A stretch of DNA of 5,161 nt from Spirochaetia bacterium. GTDB taxonomy: Bacteria > Spirochaetota > Leptospirae > Leptospirales > Leptonemataceae. Position 1 is the stretch's first letter; each line of letters starts with the position of its first letter. The notes under the pieces are model-generated. The model worked only from the letters and a program-made list of their open reading frames with translations. It was not told the DNA's origin and did no database searches. The stretch is taken from NCBI GenBank assembly GCA_016195395.1, contig JACPZR010000213.1, positions 1-5,161 on the forward strand, given 5' to 3'. Made by a program: the position numbers and the translations under genes. Below are positions 1-5,161 of the stretch, one piece after another.

Positions 1-73
1 GAGAGGAGAGCTCCCACCATTGCGAACCTGTAAAATGTCTTGCTTCTCAGGTGTCTACCCTCGTTCTGACATT

Positions 74-103
74 GTCCAATCCGGTTACCGGTATTTGTTG
101 GAC
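74..103 (+). promoter_or_regulatory. 5' leader inverted repeat (hairpin) before the Cys-rich gene
   Basis: GTCCAA (74-79) and TTGGAC (98-103) are perfect inverted copies; a U-G pair (73 with 104) could extend the stem. Inside the loop lies a second palindrome, CCGGTTACCGG (81-91), which could fold as a 4-bp stem with a 3-nt loop. The structure ends four bases before the weak Shine-Dalgarno-like GAGG at 108-111, so it could shape translation of the gene starting at 123, or be a protein-binding site. The pairing is visible directly; any regulatory role is inference. A 6-bp stem with an 18-nt loop can arise by chance. Confidence 0.3.
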
Positions 104-122
104 GTATGAGGCTGTAAATCTG

Positions 123-521
123 ATGAAAAACAATCAAGCTGCAATTCTTGGCGGAGCCGTTTTGGCTGCCGTTTCCCTGGCATTCGCCGGCGGGCTCTTT
201 GCCCAGCCGCAGGGCAAAGGGGCTGCGTGCGCCAATGACCGCACCACTTTCTGCAAAGATGTGAAACCTGGTCAGGGCCGTATTTGGATGTGCCTGAAAT
301 CTCATGAAGACAAACTGTCTGCGGGCTGCACGGATCACATGGCAAAAGTCAAAGAGCAGCACAAAGAATTCTCTAAAGCATGCAAAAAAGACTACAAACA
401 GTTCTGTAAAGACGTGAAGCCGGGTGACGGAAAGATCGTCCAGTGCCTGAAGGAAAACAAGGCCAAGCTGTCGGCAGACTGCAAAGCCAAGTTTGACCAA
501 CACCCCGCCGATCACGACTGA
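123..521 (+). CDS. Exported two-module cysteine-rich repeat protein (GLG1-like)
   Basis: A 132-residue lysine-rich protein with an N-terminal signal peptide: MKNN, then a hydrophobic core at about residues 6-26. Plausible signal peptidase I sites are after Ala22 (AFA) or Ala27 (LFA). The mature part holds two tandem modules with identical cysteine spacing: C36, C44, C57, C69 and C87, C95, C108, C120. Each has the core FCKDVKPG, then x-G-[RK]-I-x-x-C-L-K and K-L-S-A-x-C. This matches the pattern of the Golgi apparatus protein 1 Cys-rich repeat family (Pfam Cys_rich_FGFR), which also has short bacterial members; their role is not known to me. The eight cysteines suggest four disulfides in the periplasm or outside the cell. 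ATG 123 is preferred over an in-frame GTG at 51, because the signal peptide starts exactly there and GAGG lies at 108-111, although that spacing (11 nt) is long. The gene stands alone, with its own terminator 29 nt after the stop. Coding and family are well supported; function is unknown. Confidence 0.9.
   Translation: MKNNQAAILGGAVLAAVSLAFAGGLFAQPQGKGAACANDRTTFCKDVKPGQGRIWMCLKSHEDKLSAGCTDHMAKVKEQHKEFSKACKKDYKQFCKDVKPGDGKIVQCLKENKAKLSADCKAKFDQHPADHD
228..482 (+). repeat. Tandem duplication of a four-cysteine module inside the coding sequence
   Basis: Residues 36-69 and 87-120 of the Cys-rich protein are two copies of the same module, offset by 51 residues. Both have exactly the cysteine spacing C-x7-C-x12-C-x11-C. 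Conserved non-Cys positions include FCKDVKPG (43-50 and 94-101), the following Gly-[Arg/Lys]-Ile, and KLSA before the last Cys. At DNA level the copies have diverged considerably, so the duplication is old or the module is a family-wide pattern rather than a recent local event. Confidence 0.85.
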
Positions 522-550
522 TCGTAAGATAGTGTAAGACCCTGAAAACC

Positions 551-596
551 AGCCGGTGCGTCCTGACGTAGGTCGGGGCCCATCGGCTTTGTTTTA
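551..596 (+). terminator. Strong intrinsic terminator of the Cys-rich gene
   Basis: Bases 551-567 can pair with 572-588 in a nearly continuous stem of about 16 base pairs. There is one C/C mismatch (559 with 580), three G-U wobbles and a four-base loop GTAG (568-571). The hairpin is followed directly by TTTGTTTTA. This is a classical Rho-independent terminator placed 29 bases after the TGA at 519-521, and it closes the Cys-rich gene as its own transcription unit. Confidence 0.85.
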
Positions 597-651
597 CGCG
601 GATGTCAACCCCACCTGTTCGCTAGTCCCTTTTCCGTATTGATGCTGCCAG

Positions 652-680
652 CAAAAAAGGGTGACTATTAGGTTTTTTTG
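652..680. repeat. A/T-tract inverted repeat in the intergenic region
   Basis: CAAAAAA (652-658) and TTTTTTG (674-680) are perfect inverted copies separated by 15 bases. As RNA this would be a weak, almost all A-U stem. As DNA the two tracts, spaced about two helical turns apart, could bend the region just upstream of the candidate -35 element at 681. It could be an UP-like or curvature element, or chance. Only the repeat itself is seen. Confidence 0.3.
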
Positions 681-711
681 TTGAGATCATTCCTACCCCG
701 CCTTGTCTAAT
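681..711 (+). promoter_or_regulatory. Candidate sigma-70 promoter for the two-gene unit
   Basis: TTGAGA (681-686) resembles a -35 box (4 of 6 to TTGACA) and TCTAAT (706-711) a -10 box (5 of 6 to TATAAT). They are separated by 19 bases, which is longer than the ideal 17. The site lies about 75 bases upstream of the start codon at 787 and downstream of the preceding terminator, so a promoter is needed somewhere here. This is the best match by eye, not a proven site. Confidence 0.3.
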
Positions 712-786
712 AAGCGGAGCGGGCAGACTCTGAAATTCTGCCATGCGGGGCTTCCCGGCATTCTGGGATCCGGAGGAATGTAACTG

Positions 787-999
787 ATGGAGTTTTTAAG
801 AAAGAGGATACGCACCCTGCTTCTTGGCCTTACACTCGCCGTGGCAGGCTTGGCGGTGTTTGGATATTGCAAGAAGGATGACAATAATGACAGCATGTTG
901 TTGCTGTTGGGTTTAACCGCGGCGCTGCGTGCGGACGCCCGTGCTCCCACTTCAAGTACCGGCTTCATGGTAATCATACCGTGTGGCGTGGCCCAGTGA
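787..999 (+). CDS. Small lipoprotein-like exported peptide, unknown function
   Basis: A 70-residue product preceded by a strong ribosome binding site, GGAGG at 772-776, ten bases before the ATG. The N-terminus has a basic n-region (RKRIR, residues 5-9), a hydrophobic core (10-26) and then Cys28 in the context AVFGYC. This resembles a lipoprotein signal with Gly at -2, but Tyr at -1 is unusual even for the relaxed spirochaete lipobox. The Cys is followed by the polar linker KKDDNNDS and a second hydrophobic run, MLLLLGLTAAL (37-47). The tail is short and ends PCGVAQ, with a second Cys at 66. If it is not lipidated, it would be a signal-anchored or secreted peptide. The TGA at 997-999 overlaps the Shine-Dalgarno of the next gene, which suggests translational coupling and shared function. 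I do not recognise a family. The strong RBS and coherent signal support a real gene. Confidence 0.65.
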   Translation: MEFLRKRIRTLLLGLTLAVAGLAVFGYCKKDDNNDSMLLLLGLTAALRADARAPTSSTGFMVIIPCGVAQ

Positions 1000-1001
1000 G
1001 G
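998..1001 (+). promoter_or_regulatory. Ribosome binding site overlapping the upstream stop codon
   Basis: GAGG at 998-1001 shares its first two bases with the TGA (997-999) of the small gene. It sits eight bases before the ATG at 1010 but only two before the in-frame ATG at 1004. This spacing selects 1010 as the start of the downstream gene and makes coupled translation of the two genes likely. Confidence 0.6.
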
Positions 1002-1009
1002 AAATGAAG

Positions 1010-2089
1010 ATGAAGAACAAGAAACTATTTGTCTGGAGCTTTGGCGCCGTCGCAGTCTTTCTTTCCGCTTCCCTGACCGTATCTGTTTTGAAGAAGCCGT
1101 ACTCATTAGAGAACGAGATGCTGGTCAAGGTGGATCTGGCGGGCATGAAGCCCGTTATTGCTGCCTCGAGTGCTTGGGGCGGTGTCCGTGGATCGGCAAC
1201 ATTCATGAGATCAGTGGCAAGGAGTATCGACAGTCTTTTGTCGACTTTGAACTCGTCCGGAATATTGGCGCAAAGCAATGCCGGGCCATTCACGTCGGGG
1301 ACTTCAACGTTCAAGATATCCACCGGCTCATACACGCCGGGGCAGAACGAGGCTACGGGGGCTGCCGCTCCCACCTACACCAAAATGTTCCAAATTTGTA
1401 CCAATAGCTCCGTTTCGCTTCAGATGTTCTTCAACTCGGCAACGAATCCGGAGAGCAATGGTGGTGCCGTGGTGATCTGGAAGCCGCAAGCTTTCGATTC
1501 CACGTTATCCAGCTCCGCGAACATCAAGTGCAGCTTTGGCACCGGAGCGACTGGCGGCGCGAACTATGTGGGGACCTCTGCCGCCGGCAAGAAAACCATG
1601 GTCTGCAGTTGGACCACGGCCACCCCTTTTGATAATGCAAATGGCGGTGTGATCACAGACGCGGTGCTTAAGGCATACGATGATACTTCCGGCGGCCAGA
1701 TTGGTTTCCTTGGGTTCGTAAAAACGAAAGCAGATTTCTGCAACGGCACCACGGGATTTGGCACGGATGGAACGTCAACTGACGTCTACAATCTGGCCTA
1801 CCTTGCGTCAAAGACCTCACCGTACAATACGACCGCCAAGTTTGGCGCGCTCAGTGCGGCCACAGCTGTCTCAACTGCGAACTTCGCCTCGGCCTGCACC
1901 CAAACCAACCCTCTTAATGCAGGACTTTTCAACACAAGTGTGAGCGGGTATTTCGTCAGCGATGGAAACGCATCGGCACCGACGGGCTATCCAACGGTCT
2001 CAAGCGTTGACACAGTTATCACGAACGAGCTGGTCGGCATGGCAACACCCGGCGGGGCGATTTCCTTCCAGGCGGGGTCCTGCCCGTAG
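1010..2089 (+). CDS. Exported Ser/Thr/Gly-rich six-cysteine protein, unknown family
   Basis: A 359-residue protein. The N-terminus, MKNKKL, is followed by an unbroken hydrophobic stretch (residues 6-27), typical of a Sec signal peptide or uncleaved anchor. The only fair cleavage site is near Ser19-Ala20-Ser21. The rest is rich in Ser, Thr, Gly, Ala and Asn and low in charge, like bacterial surface or outer-membrane-associated beta proteins. It contains six cysteines at 130, 174, 199, 244, 296 and 358, none in the N-terminal third, so up to three disulfides are possible. The last Cys is the penultimate residue (C358-P359). No catalytic motif, metal site or named domain is evident. I chose ATG 1010 over GTG 983 and ATG 1004 because GAGG at 998-1001 is correctly spaced only for 1010 and the signal peptide begins there. 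It follows the small lipoprotein-like gene by ten bases with coupled translation and ends before a strong terminator, so the two form a bicistronic unit. Its function is unknown to me. Confidence 0.85.
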   Translation: MKNKKLFVWSFGAVAVFLSASLTVSVLKKPYSLENEMLVKVDLAGMKPVIAASSAWGGVRGSATFMRSVARSIDSLLSTLNSSGILAQSNAGPFTSGTSTFKISTGSYTPGQNEATGAAAPTYTKMFQICTNSSVSLQMFFNSATNPESNGGAVVIWKPQAFDSTLSSSANIKCSFGTGATGGANYVGTSAAGKKTMVCSWTTATPFDNANGGVITDAVLKAYDDTSGGQIGFLGFVKTKADFCNGTTGFGTDGTSTDVYNLAYLASKTSPYNTTAKFGALSAATAVSTANFASACTQTNPLNAGLFNTSVSGYFVSDGNASAPTGYPTVSSVDTVITNELVGMATPGGAISFQAGSCP

Positions 2090-2117
2090 GCGCCCCCGCG
2101 CGATCTCGCAACCCACG

Positions 2118-2147
2118 ACCCGCGGCGTAAACCGCGGGTTTTTCTTT
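2118..2147 (+). terminator. Intrinsic terminator of the two-gene unit
   Basis: A perfect 8-bp GC-rich stem, ACCCGCGG (2118-2125) with CCGCGGGT (2132-2139), encloses the 6-base loop CGTAAA and runs into TTTTTCTTT (2139-2147). It lies 28 bases after the TAG at 2087-2089. This is a textbook Rho-independent terminator and separates the bicistronic unit from the large lipoprotein gene. Confidence 0.92.
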
Positions 2148-2209
2148 GGACCCGACGCTCCGGCGATCCGAAACTCTTGATGCCACTGGTCTCCCTGGCT
2201 AGAAAGCCC

Positions 2210-2238
2210 TTTACCCTCCACGCCTAGACCCATATATT
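2210..2238 (+). promoter_or_regulatory. Candidate sigma-70 promoter for the large lipoprotein gene
   Basis: TTTACC (2210-2215, 4 of 6 to TTGACA) and TATATT (2233-2238, 5 of 6 to TATAAT) are separated by the ideal 17 bases. They lie between the terminator at 2118-2147 and the start codon at 2281. Transcription would begin near 2245 and give a leader of about 35 bases containing the AAAGGA ribosome binding site at 2266-2271. Position and spacing make this the better of the two candidate promoters in the window. Confidence 0.45.
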
Positions 2239-2280
2239 TGCGCAATTCTCGGCCTGTTCCCGCGAAAAGGAAAATCGATT

Positions 2281-5161
2281 ATGTCTCCGATCTATCAGCG
2301 TTCTACTAGAATAATTCTACCTGCAATTATACTCATGTTTTCCGCGAATTGCATGGGCGTATTAGGCGGAATGCGGGACCGGTCGGAGAACCAATCATGG
2401 TTGGCCGCTGTATTCTTTCTCGGAAGCAGCTCTCCGCCGGTGAATGCGACCACAGCACCCACGCTGGCGCTCTCGAGCGGCGCCGGGCTACCCTCTGATG
2501 CGTTGCAGGTGAAAGTATCCCCCACCGCGGTTCCTGACCGGGTGAACGGCGCCTTTGTGCCGGTGGGGAAAATCTACAACGTGGGTCCCGAAGACCCCAT
2601 GTCGCAGTATCCGTACAGTCTTCGCCTCCCGGCGGGGAAGTACGTGGAGTTAGACTACTCGTACGACGCTGCCGTGTTGAAAGATGCCGGGCTGACCCGT
2701 GAATTCGCGGTCCAATACTTGGATACAAACCGCAGCGAGTGGGGGATGGCGGACAAGATTCAAATCGACTTGGATAAGCAGAGCGTTTCCGCTTTCTCCG
2801 GGCACATGACGCCGTTTGTGATAACAGCGGTGGCCGCTTCCAACGGGAACCTGGCCCCCGCGCCTTCCTGCATAACGTCGGACTATCCGGGCGGGATCGG
2901 CGGCAGCGCGGGCGCGCAACTGACCACGATTGACGCGGGGTTTCGATACTTGAAAGACCGCAACTATTACATCGTTCAGGACTCCAATTTTCAGGATCTT
3001 GGATTCTCGCAGGCATTGGGCGTGGCCACCTGCAACGGCGACTCAAGCTGCGGAACGTTTGAACAGCATAAGTTGAATCAGGGACAGGATTACGTAAACT
3101 TCACGGCCCACACGAACATCGATGTGTACCTGATGTACGATTCTCGGGGCGGGACAAATCTGGCCGATGCGTCAGCGGACGCCCCTTGGATTGCCGCAGC
3201 AGGCTTTGTGAATACAGGACGATATATCCGGACTACGGACGCCGCAGGTCGGTTCCGCGTGTACAAGAAAAGCTACGCAAAAGGGCAGCAGGTTCATCTC
3301 GACGGCAACCGAAGCGGAGTGTCGTCCAAGGGCATCCAGTCGAACTACTGGTTGGTGCTGAAACGACAGGGTGATACCGGAGCCTCAGCACCCGGGTCCA
3401 TCTGCGAAGCCGCGGGGCGCCCGGCCGGCTCCGTGATTGTTTCAAATGTCACGGCAGTCCCGGGAGCGGACCGGGTGTTACTCACATGGCAAAATCCTGA
3501 CGACCCCAAGTTTGCTGGAGTCATCATCCGACGAAGCACTCTGGCGCCCCCGTCGCTTGTAACCGATGGTGTCGCAGTGTCGGGAACGTCAGTCAATCCG
3601 CAGGCCTTTATCGACGAAACAGCGGCAGCCAATACGAATTATTACTATACCTTGTTTGCGTACGATCAGTCAAGCAACGTGCAGACCGGCGTGAGCGTGG
3701 CCGCAACCACAGGGCCGGACACGGACGTTGATGGAATTTCGGATGCCTACGAGGGTTTCGCCACGTACGGCGCGGGCGGTATGACGAACGTGAATCAAGC
3801 CGATACCGACGGTGACGGGGTGGGTGACGCGCTTGAAATCGCAAACGGAACGGATCCTACGAACGCCGATACTACGGCGCCCATAATCGACACGTTCGTG
3901 ATGACATCGCAGACGCCTACAAACGACCCGGTTGTCCGTTTCACGCTGGCCGGAAGCGACAATACGGCGATCACAGGCTGGATGGTGACACGCACACCTA
4001 ACAAGCCGCGGGCCGCGGCGGGGGGCTGGCAGTCGGCTGCGCCAACGTATTTCACTCTGACGAGCGCGGGAAATTACACGTTATACGCATGGGCCAAGGA
4101 TGCTGCGGGTAACGTGGCCGCGGCAGGGGTGACGCTCGCTGTTCAGTTGGATGCGATCAACGTTCCCCGGTGGGTATACGTTTCGCATGGAACGGATCCC
4201 AACGGTTACATCGGAATTTATGGTATCCAAGCAGGAATGTTGTCCCCTGTTCAGAATATTGCGAGCGGCAGACTGCCCGAAGAGCTGGCGATCGACCAGG
4301 ACCACAATACGCTCTACGCTGTGGACACCAATTCGTCCACTGTGATTGCGTTTCGTATTGATCCCAATACGGGTTTATTGACGAAGATCCAGACAATCGA
4401 CGCTATGCCGGGGTACGTGAGCTACTATCTTACCCTGAATCCCCTGCGGGGTCTTCTCCACGTTGAATATGCACAGAGTGCATCTCCGTACGCCGGTGGT
4501 GTGGCGACGTTTACAATTGACCCAGTGACGCGTATGATTGCCCCGGCAAGTACCATCGCCGTGGACTCTCTCCCATCGCGGATCGGCGTTTCTGGGAACG
4601 GAAACTTCTTCCTCGTTGGGAAACCATATGGTGACAATGTTTCTGTCATCAAAGTCAATCCCGACAATACGGCTACGGGAGTCGCGGTGGTGTCTGCCGG
4701 GTCATTTACGCAAGGTGCATTCTTTCATCCGAATGGAATCTACGCATACTCACCCAACTACAGCGGTTGCAGCGTCAGCGGGTACCACGTAGATCCATCA
4801 AACGGAGCCACGACAGCCTTGGGAACTACCCCCGCCTGTTGTGGAGGGGGATACATTGATTTTTCCCCGGACGGCAAATTTCTCTACGTATCGTGCTCAA
4901 CAGACCACGTTTTGAATGTTTTTGAGGTGTCCCTGACCGGCGCGCTGACTTCGCGAGGAACAGTGTCTGCGGGGACCTATCCATATTCGGTGGGCGTTAC
5001 CAATGACTACGTTTACAGCACGGATACGCAAGGGACGGATCTCCACGCGTTTCTGCGTGACCCTTTGACCGGCGCTCTCAGCCTGATGCAGACAGTCTTT
5101 GCAAGCGCCACAGGAACACGTTACCTGACGATTTACTCCCAGCATGACGGCAATGACCCCC
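2281..5161 (+). CDS. Large modular surface lipoprotein with Fn3, Ca-binding, Ig-like and beta-propeller domains (3' end cut off)
   Basis: An uninterrupted frame of 960 codons runs off the right edge. AAAGGA (2266-2271) sits nine bases before the ATG. Residues 1-24 form a lipoprotein signal ending FSANC, with Cys24 as the likely lipidated residue; Asn at -1 fits relaxed spirochaete lipoboxes. Domains in order: about 70-185, a beta domain resembling ZU5-like modules (LPAGKYVELDYSYD, HMTPFVI); about 197-375, a beta domain with YDSRGG, a conserved W and YWLVL, framed by C197 and C375 with C251 and C257 inside; about 380-475, fibronectin type III-like (LLTW, YYYTLFAYD); 480-530, two DxDxDGxxD calcium loops; about 532-620, bacterial Ig-like (YTLYAWAKDAAGN); about 628-960, seven propeller repeats of the YVTN/lactonase type. 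The protein is probably displayed on the cell surface and may bind ligands or matrix. A lactonase activity is not implied, since such propellers are mostly non-enzymatic or uncharacterised. The sequence is compatible with the end of the propeller lying just past the window. Confidence 0.9.
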   Translation, partial: MSPIYQRSTRIILPAIILMFSANCMGVLGGMRDRSENQSWLAAVFFLGSSSPPVNATTAPTLALSSGAGLPSDALQVKVSPTAVPDRVNGAFVPVGKIYNVGPEDPMSQYPYSLRLPAGKYVELDYSYDAAVLKDAGLTREFAVQYLDTNRSEWGMADKIQIDLDKQSVSAFSGHMTPFVITAVAASNGNLAPAPSCITSDYPGGIGGSAGAQLTTIDAGFRYLKDRNYYIVQDSNFQDLGFSQALGVATCNGDSSCGTFEQHKLNQGQDYVNFTAHTNIDVYLMYDSRGGTNLADASADAPWIAAAGFVNTGRYIRTTDAAGRFRVYKKSYAKGQQVHLDGNRSGVSSKGIQSNYWLVLKRQGDTGASAPGSICEAAGRPAGSVIVSNVTAVPGADRVLLTWQNPDDPKFAGVIIRRSTLAPPSLVTDGVAVSGTSVNPQAFIDETAAANTNYYYTLFAYDQSSNVQTGVSVAATTGPDTDVDGISDAYEGFATYGAGGMTNVNQADTDGDGVGDALEIANGTDPTNADTTAPIIDTFVMTSQTPTNDPVVRFTLAGSDNTAITGWMVTRTPNKPRAAAGGWQSAAPTYFTLTSAGNYTLYAWAKDAAGNVAAAGVTLAVQLDAINVPRWVYVSHGTDPNGYIGIYGIQAGMLSPVQNIASGRLPEELAIDQDHNTLYAVDTNSSTVIAFRIDPNTGLLTKIQTIDAMPGYVSYYLTLNPLRGLLHVEYAQSASPYAGGVATFTIDPVTRMIAPASTIAVDSLPSRIGVSGNGNFFLVGKPYGDNVSVIKVNPDNTATGVAVVSAGSFTQGAFFHPNGIYAYSPNYSGCSVSGYHVDPSNGATTALGTTPACCGGGYIDFSPDGKFLYVSCSTDHVLNVFEVSLTGALTSRGTVSAGTYPYSVGVTNDYVYSTDTQGTDLHAFLRDPLTGALSLMQTVFASATGTRYLTIYSQHDGNDP
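3718..3870 (+). other. Thrombospondin type-3-like calcium-binding segment within the large lipoprotein
   Basis: Residues 480-488 and 508-516 both match D-x-D-x-D-G-x-x-D: D480, D482, D484, G485, D488 and D508, D510, D512, G513, D516. Each is followed by a Glu (E491, E519) of the kind that completes such loops, and the second by GTDPTNAD (523-530). This is the hallmark of TSP3-type repeats, which bind Ca2+ and often stiffen linkers in extracellular proteins. It sits between the Fn3-like and Ig-like domains, where a calcium-rigidified hinge is plausible. Confidence 0.8.
4168..5161 (+). repeat. Seven-fold protein repeat, probable seven-bladed beta-propeller
   Basis: From about residue 630 the protein repeats a unit of 43 to 53 residues built as [FLI]-x-[YV]-V-x-(6-12)-[VI]-x-x-[FY]-x-[IV]-[DN]-P-x-T-G-x-L, then x-x-x-x-T. 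The equivalent turn positions are near residues 650, 694, 747, 793, 838, 884 and 927, which makes seven copies. The sixth unit contains FSPDGKFLYVSC (861-872), a typical YVTN/lactonase-family signature. Seven units agree with a seven-bladed propeller. The last bases (TRYLTIYS, 946-953) may be the strand that closes the ring. The units are divergent in DNA, so this is protein-level repetition. Confidence 0.75.

Noticed and set aside
31..36. TAAAAT as a -10 box for the Cys-rich gene
   Set aside because: It matches 5 of 6 to the consensus, but no acceptable -35 box lies 16-19 bases upstream, so a promoter here cannot be supported from sequence alone.
51..122. N-terminal extension of the Cys-rich protein from GTG 51
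   Set aside because: The extra 24 residues would bury the signal peptide inside the protein, no good ribosome binding site precedes 51, and the leader inverted repeats fall in this stretch. ATG 123 begins a clean signal peptide.
1227..1244. Inverted repeat TCGACA / TGTCGA with a six-base loop
   Set aside because: It is a short 6-bp stem inside the coding sequence with no U-tract and no position suggesting control, so it is likely chance.
693..1374. Two overlapping open frames on the - strand opposite the two-gene unit
   Set aside because: The translations are low-complexity or lack a coherent start and RBS, while the + strand genes have strong ribosome binding sites and export signals in the same place.
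2333..3046. Long open frame on the - strand (237 codons)
   Set aside because: It is antisense to the large lipoprotein frame. Its translation is Arg/Pro/Ser-rich with no domain logic, whereas the + strand frame has a signal peptide, RBS and recognisable domains.
4006..4024. GC-rich palindromic run around CCGCGGGCCGCGG
   Set aside because: It lies in frame within the Ig-like domain as a Pro-Arg-Ala-Ala-Ala-Gly-Gly stretch. No T-tract follows, so it is not a terminator and shows no sign of being a site.
3847..4200. Repeated 11-mer GGAACGGATCC at about 3847 and 4190
   Set aside because: Both copies encode a Gly-Thr-Asp-Pro turn in the large protein. The flanks differ, so this is shared codon choice for a common turn rather than a DNA repeat element.
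4168..5161. Calling the C-terminal region a 6-phosphogluconolactonase (pgl) enzyme
   Set aside because: The repeats resemble the lactonase/YVTN propeller family, but this is a secreted multidomain lipoprotein and no catalytic residues can be assigned. Only the fold is supported.

Overview
The window reads as a chromosomal stretch from a Gram-negative bacterium that exports many lipoproteins. The best guess is a spirochaete of the Leptospiraceae with moderate GC (Leptonema/Turneriella-like or an uncultured relative). This rests on three things: base composition that looks slightly above half GC by eye, loose spirochaete-style lipoboxes (Cys preceded by Asn or Tyr) followed by short polar linkers, and a small bacterial GLG1-type Cys-rich repeat protein. 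It is an inference, since no rRNA or housekeeping marker is present; Myxococcota or other former Deltaproteobacteria remain possible.

All four supported genes lie on the + strand and every product appears to be exported. (1) 123-521 encodes a small, lysine-rich periplasmic or secreted protein made of two identically spaced four-cysteine modules. A short 5' leader hairpin precedes it and a strong intrinsic terminator follows it. (2) 787-999 encodes a 70-residue lipoprotein-like peptide. Its stop codon is embedded in the ribosome binding site of (3) 1010-2089, a 359-residue exported Ser/Thr/Gly-rich protein with six cysteines that I do not recognise. The pair ends in a textbook terminator at 2118-2147. 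(4) From 2281 to the right edge an open frame of 960 codons encodes a large modular surface lipoprotein and is cut off by the window end.

The large protein is the main item of interest. In order it shows a lipoprotein signal, a ZU5-like beta domain, a Cys-framed beta domain of unnamed type, a fibronectin type III-like domain, two thrombospondin type-3-like calcium-binding loops, a bacterial Ig-like domain, and a run of seven roughly 46-residue repeats that look like a seven-bladed YVTN/lactonase-type beta-propeller.

The non-coding stretches are short: 1-122 (leader of gene 1), 522-786 (terminator, A/T inverted repeat, candidate promoter) and 2090-2280 (terminator, candidate promoter). I see no RNA genes, insertion sequences, CRISPR arrays or attachment sites. 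Functionally this looks like a cluster of independent envelope-protein transcription units rather than one pathway.
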